A stretch of DNA of 64,000 nt from Pomphorhynchus laevis (Eukaryota > Acanthocephala > Palaeacanthocephala > Echinorhynchida > Pomphorhynchidae): assembly GCA_012934845.2 (NCBI GenBank), contig WNNJ02000079.1, positions 1 to 64,000 of the forward strand. The letters run 5' to 3'. The notes under the pieces were generated by a model. The model worked only from the letters and a program-made list of their open reading frames with translations. It did not search any database and was not told the origin of the DNA. Below, piece after piece: positions 55,800 through 64,000 of the stretch; position 1 is the stretch's first letter; each line of letters begins with the position of its first letter. The translations under genes and the position numbers were made by a program.

Positions 55800-56900
55800 C
55801 ATTCAATTGCAGATGATGGGCCCGATTCAGGACCCATCCAGCTCTCTTCAGGATACGTTTAAGTCTAGCCAGGTCAGCTTTCGCCGACCAGTTCACCGTA
55901 ATGGTGAATCCCAGATATTTTACTTGACTTGTGAAGGTAGGGGTGGTTGAGACCGCAAAAGGGAGGAGAGGGCAGAGAGTGCTAATCTCTCAAGTTTCTT
56001 TTTAGTGAGAGAGGTGCAATTAAAGACAATCACCTGCGATTTCGCGGAGTTCAAAATAAGATTGTAAGGGGTAAGCTGGTCTTTTAATCTTGTAGAGAAA
56101 CGGCTGATGTCAGAAACTACATCCTTGCACCTGTGTCCAGAGAACATGGATGTGGTATCATCAGTGTATACCATTTGATGTTGATCCCGTTTAAACGCCT
56201 GAAAGAGATCAATGGAAGTAGCAAGATATAAGATAGAAGAAAGTGGGGAACTTGAGGCACACTTGACATAAGGTAGAACTGATGTGCCTCAGAGTTGTTT
56301 TCATAGTAGAACCGCTTGGTGTACAGCAGTATCTCCATACTATTAACAATTGTTGCAGCCAGCCCGAACGACTTGAGAGAGGGAATAACGAAGGGAATGG
56401 AAATGAGGCCACATGCAGCAGAAAAGTATCGAAAAATAACCACAGCAATCTGATGACTGTTATCCTGACAAAACTGATGCACTTCACCAATTGCTGAATG
56501 GACCGAGCGGCCTTTGACAAACTCATGAATAATCGGTGGGATTAAGTTACGCCTACTTAAACGGTTACGTATTATACGCGCAAGCGCTTTTTTGTAGATG
56601 GAAATGAGGCATTTTGAATCGAAATGAGCCGAAGGTCTTTGTGACATAAAACCGATTTTTTCTTTGGTAAAAATATACGTCGGCTACAGTTGATTCCTGC
56701 TACATCGGATTGTGATGCTAAAAGCATTGTGACGACCACTTTTTTCTTTGATCGGCTGTCAGACGCTGACTAACTCGAGAAGAGAGTAAATCGACGGATT
56801 TTGAGGTGCCAGGAAGTGCGCCCCAGGAGTTAAGGAAATCCGTGACAGATAAGTTACGGATAAGTTATTCTGCTCAAGAAGTCACCCTAAGTCGGGATTG
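55800..56900 (-). mobile_element. Decayed LINE reverse transcriptase (different family from 58.6-61 kb)
   Basis: From the top down it reads YKKALARIIRNRLSRRNLIP, HEFVKGRSVHSAIGEVHQF (RT fingers), then KWYTDDTTSM-type palm residues in a shifted frame (YTDD box), LNSAKSQVIVFN and finally KYLGFTITVNWSAKADLARL. The order is that of an RT in a non-LTR element. Several frameshifts break it. A possible endonuclease-RT linker (VTDFLNSWGALPG) lies near 56790-56840. Confidence 0.7.
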
Positions 56901-57399
56901 GCTGAGGAGAAAGCGTGAATCCATAATTATGTAAGGCTAGTGACTCCTCCAAAACTCTATCAAAGGCTACACTACCAATAGAGCACGAATCCCTCTCCCG
57001 CCAACAGACAAACTTCTCCTTCTTGAATATCTCTCAGAACGAAGCCTAAGAGGGATCAAGACAAGCAATACTCGTCCTGTCCCTACTCAGCTGAAGCCTA
57101 TATCTAGAAATCCAATATTCATTCTAGAGAACCTTCCTAAAGAAAACAGAGAAATTGGGTAGGAGTGGTATTTTTGCTGAGATTTTGAGTTTTGTAGGAG
57201 TGGTACTGTAAATGCGACCTCTGTAGATAGTCGAAAGGATCCCGGTAGCTTGCGAAAGGATGTAGGAATTGTAGGAATTAAATTCGGTAAACTCTCATCC
57301 TCTATCCTGGGGAAGAGTTCGATAGCTGCCTAAAAGAAGGCCACTCTAATTGGATCAAAATGAAAAATTAAATTAATTGGATCAAAGGAAATGTGCGGA

Positions 57400-58170
57400 T
57401 GCGGATAGACAAGTTGAACAATGTGGTTAGGAAGGGTGAGATAGAAGAGCAGATATATCTTTAAGCAAGTGAGTGGGGATTGAGTAAGAAGGATAGGTTT
57501 TATTATGTAATGACAGAAGAACCGAAGAAACTTCATCAGGCGAAACGAGAAGAAGATGAAATAGCTCTGGGAGGGAAGTATTTAATGAGAAGTGTAGATA
57601 CAAGGAGCATATGAGTAGAAGGGAAAGTAAATTATATAGCTTAGATTGTAGATAAGAAGAAAATTAATCAGGATTTATGTTACAAGGGGTAGGTGATCTT
57701 GAAAGAACTGAGTTTAAGATTTTTCAATGAGATTTAGAGTTGAAGATGACTCGAGTTGATTTTGAAAAAGAGAGTACGTTTAGTACGCATAATAATGAGA
57801 TGGGAACGGCGAATAGAAAGATAAGAAGCACGGAGATTTGGCGTGAGTGTGTTTATAGAAAGTTTAAGAAAATGATTAAACACACAGAAAGAGTGACGGA
57901 GTCGACGCTTATAAAGACTACAGTCGGAATCGAACCAGGGAGCGTGGCGCAAGCGCTAGAAACATCGGGGTCGAATTGACAGGAGGTGATTGAGGATAGT
58001 CGTAAGTGTAGAATCAAACATAATGCAGAGATCATTGAGAGAAAGATAATTAGGTGGAAGCGAAAAGAGTGAAGAATTGAGTGAGGATCCTCAAAGAATA
58101 GGGATATAGAGTTTTTAAGGTCGACTTGAAGTAGATAATGTTGAAGTCGAAGAAGGAGGATGGGAGCTAG
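57400..58170 (-). mobile_element. Partial second copy of the CR1-like LINE (ORF2 endonuclease/RT junction)
   Basis: HAPWFDSDCSLYKRRLRHSF, then NHFLKLSINTL, match HASWFDSDCSLSKRRLRHSF and NRFLKRSTNSL of the copy at 60.3 kb. The nucleotide match extends from about 58170 down to about 57400. It is truncated at both ends and broken. It lies in the same orientation as the larger copy. Confidence 0.75.
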
Positions 58171-58462
58171 TTGAAAGCTTTAGCTTCATAGTTGAAAGCT
58201 TTAGCGAAAAAGGTTACTAGTAGACGGACTTTGTCTCCATCTGACAGGATTGAATCACTGGTTTAATCAATTAAAGCTGGATGTTGAAACGGATGCTTAG
58301 TTAGCTGTTTATGCATGTGAATAGTTGCTTAATATCACCACGTTTCTGACGCTTAATAAAAGATTTATCGTTGTTTATAGATGTTGCAGTTTGCTGAAGT
58401 AATGCGAAAACGTTTCCACTATAAGTCACGATACCTAAATAAACTAATCAATTCTCGGTAAA

Positions 58463-58610
58463 AGTATGTATGCTAACGACTTGCTAATTCTTTCGTCCTC
58501 ACTTAAAGATACCAACCAGCTATTAATGCATTTAGCACAAATGGCCTAGATTGCATAATGACAATAAATGTATTTACAACCAAGACAATTAAGCTCCATA
58601 AAGGCGGCCT
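58463..58610 (+). mobile_element. Short LINE reverse transcriptase scrap
   Basis: MYANDLLILSSSLKDTNQLL followed by HLAQMA resembles the YxDD palm segment of a LINE RT (with AND for ADD). After a stop, TINVFTTKTIKL resembles the following strand. It lies between the two minus-strand LINE copies and is opposite to them. Confidence 0.4.
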
Positions 58611-61010
58611 ATATAATAATACTAATTTATTTAACGTGGCAAATGCGTGCCAGCTGCACGCTTACAAGTCCACTAACAAAAAATGAAAAAATTAAGCAGA
58701 TAAATTGTTTCAATGGGATTGGATTTGGCGTTGAAAGCACGGCAGGGAAGTTTTTAGCGAATATGAATGGGCAGATGATTCCACGATAGATGAGCAGCCA
58801 CCACGAAGGAGCGGAATCCAAAGGAATTGAGTAGTTTGGGACATGTAAAAAAGATAATTACAGGAACGCAAGGAACAGCAAATAGGACGAGAATTATCAA
58901 GAAAAGGAAGGTTGAGAAATGAAGGGTATGAAAAGTTACAAGGCGGAAAGCAACAAGAAGACGAATTTGAACACGACAATAAATTGTAGGCAAATCGAGA
59001 GAAACAAGATGGTGAAATGTATGATCGAAACGACGAAGACGGAGGAGAACTCGGACGGCTACGTTGATTATGTGCTGTAAAGGAAGAAGAGTGGATTTAG
59101 GTGAGTTAAAAAATAGACTAAGACAGTAATCAAGTCTTGAGAAAATGAGAGAAGATATGAGTCATACATGAAGGAAAATCGATCAATCTACGAATTTGAC
59201 GGAGGTTGCGGAGTATCAAGGTAGATGAGCCTACTTTATCTCTAACGAAAGGTTTAAGTGAAAGTCGGTTGTCGAAATGGAAGCCTAGGAAAACGAGATT
59301 ATCAACGATAGGAAGAATTTCAGAATTTAATGATACGGAGGAGGTTCTAAGCCGAGGCGTCGAGGTAGGATCCACATAATTTTGGATTTATCAGGATTCA
59401 GAGAAAGGCGAAGGGAAGAAATATGATTGGAAATTGAGACAATACAGTCGGAAGCAAAAACACTAAGATCGTGAATACGATAAACATGTGCATGATCATA
59501 GATGAGAATGTCATCAGAATATTGCATAACATGGAAGTTAAATGTATGAGAAATTGAAGACAAATCACTGAGAAGAGAGAAAAGCACAGGGCCTAATACG
59601 GAGCCTTATGGAACACTGGACGGGATTGATGAAGGATGGGAGAGATAAGACTTAAAATAGACGCAAAATGTACGGTTTAATTAGAGCGAAAAGCGGCTTG
59701 GAAGGGCGGAAATAAGTTGGAGGAAAAGAGATATATATATTAACTTGCTTGATAACGAGACGCTCGAGGAGTTTAGAGAGGGTTGGGAGAAGTGAGATAG
59801 GACGGTAAGAAGATGGTAGTGAAGAGTCGAGAGATTGCTTTTTGATGAGAGGACGAACAGTGGCGCATTTCCAGATGGAAGGAAATGCACGGCTACGGGT
59901 GGACGAGTTGAACACTATGGTTAAGAAGGGTGAGATAGAGGGGCAAATATTTTTAAGTAGGTGAGTGGGATTTGGGTCAGAAGGAGAGGTTTTATAAGGT
60001 AATGACAGCAGAATCGAAGAAACTTCATCAGACAAAACGGGAAGGTTGAATAGCTCTGGGAGGGAAGTATTTAAAGAGAAGAGAGGGTACAAGGGTTCTA
60101 TGGGTAGTAGGGAAAGTATTTAAATAGCTTAGTTTATAGATAAGAAAATGCATCAGGATTTATATTACAAGGGGTAGATGATCGTGAACGAATTGAGTTT
60201 AAGATTTTCCAATGAGATTTAGAGTTGAAAGATGACTCGAGTTGATTTCGCCAAAAGATAGTACGTTTGGTACGTATGAAGAATGAGATATGAACGGCGT
60301 TGAGAAAAGTAGGAATCACGAAGGATTTGAAGGGAGTGAGTTGGTAGAACGTTTAAGAAAGCGATTATACACACGAAAAGAGTGACGGAGTCGACGCTTA
60401 GAAAGACTACAGTCAGAATCGAACCAGGACGCATGGCGCAAGCGCTGAGAATGTCGGAGTCGACTAAACAGAAGGTTATTGAGGATAGACATAAGTTCAG
60501 AATCAAACAGAATGCAGAGATCATCGGGAGAGAGATAGTTAAGAGGAAGTGAAAAGAGTGAAGAATTGAGTAAGGCTGTGCAGAGAATAGGGATATCGAG
60601 AAGTTTCCAGGGTCGACTTGGTCTGGATAATGGTAACGGCGAAGGAGGATGGGGACGAGTAAGAGTAAGAGTGACAAGGAAATGATCGGACAAACCAGTA
60701 TCATTAATTGACAAAGAGGTATAGTCATTGAAGCAGTTAGGAACAGTAATGATGTCGAGAGTATTGCCGAGAATATAAGTTGGGCTTGTTGAAAGTAATT
60801 TATAGTTAAGATCAGAAAAAAAAAGATTAGTTAAATTGATAGAGTCATAGTCAGCCCGGCGATTAAGACGAATGTTAAAGTCACCTAGAACAAATGAAGG
60901 AGTATAAGACAATGAGCAGTGAGAAAGATCTGCAAGCTCGCTAAATAACATACGTGAGGGTGCAGCTGAGAATGGACGGTATACAATCACAAGTTCGAGT
61001 AAGTTTATAT
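58590..61010 (-). mobile_element. 5'-truncated CR1-like LINE, ORF2 with endonuclease and reverse transcriptase
   Basis: From 61008 downward: APE-type endonuclease core (LVIVYRPFSA, FVLGDFNIRLN with the catalytic GDFN, TGLSDHFLV with SDH), HASWFDSDCS, then RT (SYRPISLLPTLSKLLERLV, QYSDDILIY with one Asp pair kept, LNPDKSKIMW, FLGFHFDNRLS) and a C-terminal AAHLSWNHLPIHIR tail near 58760. Frames change several times (for example around 60316, 60092 and 59650), so it is dead. The 5' end is cut at about 61010. Confidence 0.85.
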
Positions 61011-61147
61011 TAATTAATTTTCCATTGTTCTATAAGCATGATAAAATACAGTTTTGCTCGAACTATAAATATATACACATGATTAATAATACCACGATTG
61101 ACATGGACACAACATTAGATAACCTTGTTATAAGGTATCTACTGCAC

Positions 61148-61657
61148 TTAGCTCGTCGTCAAGGATGCGTTCAAATCGTCTGTGGAGTACTTTTGGCTCT
61201 GAAGTACTTTTTGATTTATGGCTTGTTGGTGTTTTGGGAATGAAACACTGACAAATATACACAGAACTTTTAAATCCACAGAACTTTCGACAGTTATATT
61301 TGCAAGTAGAGGTTCATAAAGCTTGTGATTGGTGTTTCCGTTCACATTTTGAACTGCACGTACAGTTACAACTAAAATATCAACAGCGTGAATTTCAGTC
61401 AACGCCAGCTATGACACAGTTAGCAAGGTGTGAACGTAGCAATCCGAAAACGACCCCCAGTTATAAGTGCGTCGTTCCATAAGTACATGATCATATAAGC
61501 TGCAGTAGGATATCCTTTTATGAATAATGTGAACAGTATCGATGCTTGTTCTGCCGTAAGCCCTGTTCAGCATTGGTACATATATCAGAATACCAGGTGT
61601 TGAAAGACTTGTCTCAAAAGCAAACAATGAAATGTTCAACCATTTGAAATTAAACAA
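61148..61657 (-). other. Unassigned minus-strand open frames
   Basis: Two abutting frames (61657-61409 and 61402-61148) are almost continuous, separated by one stop. They contain SLSTPGILIYVPMLNRAYG and AVQNVNGNTNHKLYEPLLAN. GC content is above the local background. No family is recognised. It could be an old mobile-element gene or a decayed host exon cluster. Confidence 0.25.
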
Positions 61658-62079
61658 AATATTTTGTTAGAATTTATGAAAGCATAACTTGTAAATACTT
61701 TTTGGTCCATTACTGAAAAGCAACAGTGATCTTAGTGAATCGTCACAGAATATCATTATATTATTAATATAATGATATTGTGTGATATTTTAGCATCATT
61801 TTGTGAGTGAGAATCAAGGTTGATAGCTTAACTTCATTTCTGAAGTAAAAGAATTTAAGTGTATAACTCTAGAGTACAAATTTTGATCACGAAGGTGATT
61901 GCACAAGTTGTCTAAGTATCGATATTATCGTTGTAAACTTTTGTTGTATAATAAATCCTCATTTACTTTAATTTGATCATCTTAATCTGACTATCATCTT
62001 AATCTGACTATGCAAACAAATAACTATTTACAATATTATTCAGATTTTTGATACACAAATTACAACACTATCTAAACAT

Positions 62080-62160
62080 CGTAGAAAAGTCCATCGACAC
62101 TATCAGGATATCAGAGATCGAGTAATAAACAGTTGGAACAGACTCCCGTCATCTGCCGTC
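62080..62160 (+). mobile_element. LINE C-terminal scrap
   Basis: HYQDIRDRVINSWNRLPSSA resembles the conserved 'RV.N.WN.LP..V' end of CR1-like ORF2 proteins. It sits just upstream of the next LINE copy, as if that copy inserted into or beside an older 3' end. Confidence 0.45.
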
Positions 62161-62215
62161 ATCTACAATAAATAACATACAATCTCCCGTCATCTACAAT
62201 AAATAACATACAATC
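62153..62215 (+). repeat. 31-bp tandem duplication in the LINE 5' leader
   Basis: CGTCATCTACAATAAATAAC followed by ATACAATCT(C) occurs twice head to tail, about 55 bp before the ORF1 start. Short tandem repeats in the 5' leader are common in LINEs and may act in transcription. Confidence 0.8.
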
Positions 62216-62268
62216 TAATATACATACAACGAGGAGAATAAAATCACGAATCAAACGACTATATACAA

Positions 62269-63666
62269 ATGGGTCGGAAAAAACAAAAGTCTCAAGTTCC
62301 CAACCATGTTGCGTCCAACACCGATGTTAGAGATGTTTCCAATGGATCTGAACAACAAGTCCTTTGCTCAAACAATGATTGTCACACGTGGGTAAGTATT
62401 TGGACTTCAGAATCCCAGGCATCTTGCCTTGCAGACAACGAATTCTACTGTGGCTACTGTTCGGCTAAGATGATAAATACGATGAAGAGTGAAATAGAGA
62501 GTCTCAAGACAAATATATTGAAACTATCTGGCAATGCAGCGATGTCCACACATGCCTCTTCGTATTGTAATAAGTCTCAACCTCGATGCCCAATTCTCCC
62601 GCATTCGATTGCCTCTAAGAATGCCAAATCTCCCATCTCTTCTACAGGTATTACTATACATCCTTCAATTTTGCCCAATCAATCAGCTCAATCTTCTGAC
62701 GTTACTGTCATTGACCATTTGCAACCCAGTATTTCTTTTGTCGTATCAGATAAATCACCTTACATTTCTACCCCTCATTGCGTTTCTACGTCATCATCAG
62801 ATAATCCATTATCAGATAATCTGAAGGAGCCGCAAATTGTATCGCAGCAAGATGGATTTTGTCAAGTTTATGATAAATCTACCGATACAGTGACGGAGCC
62901 GCAAATTGTTACAACTAATGTATGTTCACTCCCCGACACCCCACGTCCCGTCCTTCCTGTCTCGTTTCTCAATAACTTGCATCCATCAATCAAAATCACC
63001 TCCACCAGCCTCCACTATCCTTCCACTCATAACCTTTCCTCACATCGCTTGCCACCCGCTTTATTATCATTATCCTCTATGTCTCCCGTCGTCAAACCAA
63101 ATCCCTCCAAATCATCAACTGCCAGCTCTTCTATCGTGATCTCACCTACTCACGTCAGTCGTCCTCCTTTACGGAAGCGCTTTGCTTCTCGCGATCGTTG
63201 CGTCATTGTTACTAATATCACGCCTTCTAACTCCTTATCTCCACAAGCACGTCTGGACCACGATGTTTCCGCCTTCAGATCCATCCTCTCGTCTATTGTT
63301 CCTGCGGATAAACCATCCTTTTTCAAGGACATTTCTCCAGTCGCATTCATCCGTCTAAACAAATCTTCTCAATCTAATCCTTCCCAGCCCCCTCTCCTAA
63401 AAATTGTTTTCAAGCATCGCTCTCACGCGTCTTCTGTCCTCTCTCAACGATTCAAACTCATGTCATCTTCAACCACTCGAATTTTCCCCGATCGCGCCCC
63501 TTCCGAAATCGCTCAAATCTCTTCAGCCCGCATCGAAAAACGTCGTCGCGAGGAAAACGGCGAAACTTCACTCGCCATCCGAAACATAGACGGAAATTTT
63601 CAAATTGTCCACACCCGTCCAAAAATTCGATGGCGCTCCATCTCTCCTATGTGTCTTCTCCACTAG
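62269..63666 (+). CDS. LINE (CR1-like) ORF1 protein, intact 465 codons
   Basis: The protein starts with a basic MGRKKQKSQV, then a cysteine cluster (C33, C38, H39, C53, C61, C64) resembling the PHD-type finger of CR1 ORF1 proteins. A short coiled coil follows (about 69-87), then a Ser/Pro/Thr-rich linker (90-300) and a basic C-terminal part beginning RKRFASRDRCVIVTNITPS, which suggests an RNA-binding fold. No break interrupts it. It acts as the nucleic-acid-binding chaperone of the retrotransposition particle in the family. The next frame (ORF2) starts inside its last 37 nt. Confidence 0.8.
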   Translation: MGRKKQKSQVPNHVASNTDVRDVSNGSEQQVLCSNNDCHTWVSIWTSESQASCLADNEFYCGYCSAKMINTMKSEIESLKTNILKLSGNAAMSTHASSYCNKSQPRCPILPHSIASKNAKSPISSTGITIHPSILPNQSAQSSDVTVIDHLQPSISFVVSDKSPYISTPHCVSTSSSDNPLSDNLKEPQIVSQQDGFCQVYDKSTDTVTEPQIVTTNVCSLPDTPRPVLPVSFLNNLHPSIKITSTSLHYPSTHNLSSHRLPPALLSLSSMSPVVKPNPSKSSTASSSIVISPTHVSRPPLRKRFASRDRCVIVTNITPSNSLSPQARLDHDVSAFRSILSSIVPADKPSFFKDISPVAFIRLNKSSQSNPSQPPLLKIVFKHRSHASSVLSQRFKLMSSSTTRIFPDRAPSEIAQISSARIEKRRREENGETSLAIRNIDGNFQIVHTRPKIRWRSISPMCLLH

Positions 63667-64000
63667 TCTCTTTCGCCACAGCACACGGTTTCCGCCTCGG
63701 TCTCCTCAACACTAGATCTATTCTCAATAAATCCGATCTTATCCTCAACCTATTCACCAAGCAATCCATCGATCTCTTCTGCCTCACCGAATCCTGGCAC
63801 TCAGATTCCGACGACCTTTCCATTCGCCGTCTGCTCTCTGCCGGTTGCTCCCTAGTCGAATCCGCCCGCCCCCTCAGCTCATGCCCTTCTAAATCCTCTA
63901 ATCATGGCGGCATCGTCGCATTCGCGCGTCACCCAGCGTCTCTTCGCAAAATCAATCCCCCTTTCAGTCCTTGCTCTTTTGAATTGCTCACTTGTCGTTA
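63630..64000 (+). CDS. LINE (CR1-like) ORF2, N-terminal endonuclease, runs off the window
   Basis: The ATG at 63630 lies in the -1 frame relative to ORF1 and overlaps it by 37 nt. The frame is open to the window end (123 codons). GLLNTRSILNKSDLILNLF, then DLFCLTESWHSDSDD, is the N-terminus of an APE-type endonuclease (N and E of the first catalytic motifs). GGIVAFARH follows. The product would nick target DNA and, through its missing C-terminus, reverse-transcribe the element RNA. The minus-strand copy at 58.6-61 kb begins at about the point where this one leaves the window. Confidence 0.85.
   Translation, partial: MALHLSYVSSPLVSFATAHGFRLGLLNTRSILNKSDLILNLFTKQSIDLFCLTESWHSDSDDLSIRRLLSAGCSLVESARPLSSCPSKSSNHGGIVAFARHPASLRKINPPFSPCSFELLTCR

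Overview
The window is eukaryotic, very AT-rich DNA from what looks like an invertebrate animal. It holds two complete host protein-coding genes in tandem on the minus strand. All exon-intron junctions obey GT-AG, and in each gene the exons sum to one open frame of almost exactly the length of the human orthologue. The species cannot be named from sequence alone. The divergent protein sequences, the many introns of 45-50 nt and the LINE content argue against a vertebrate.

Layout. TBCCD1 (TBCC domain-containing protein 1; 16 exons, 554 aa) runs from 15273 down to 729. CPSF1 (the CPSF160 subunit of the pre-mRNA cleavage and polyadenylation complex; 28 exons, 1385 aa) runs from 51254 down to 18958. 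About 3.7 kb of intergenic DNA with LINE scraps separates them. From 51.3 to 64 kb I can support no host gene; this part holds a satellite array, a SINE-like unit and a LINE graveyard. It ends in a LINE whose ORF1 is whole and whose ORF2 runs off the window end.

Introns are bimodal: many are 45-75 nt, with a peak at 47, while others are swollen to 2-4.5 kb by repeats. The swollen introns hold fragments of a LINE-like family with a restriction-like (PD-(D/E)XK) endonuclease domain, a LINE reverse transcriptase, an intronless broken copy of a protein disulfide isomerase gene, fold-back/MITE elements, a tandem array built from a fold-back arm, a 312-bp satellite also present outside the gene, a TGTGTTTATA-rich minisatellite, and a small Ty3/Gypsy-type fossil.

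A recurring oddity is the number of perfect short palindromes with arms of 10-26 bp and loops of 0-28 nt. These look like snap-back (template-switch) events. The best candidates for something undescribed are the array grown from a fold-back arm next to an orphan coding-like exon (47.2-48.95 kb), the near-identical satellite units about 29 kb apart, and the compound element at 38.7-39.2 kb.
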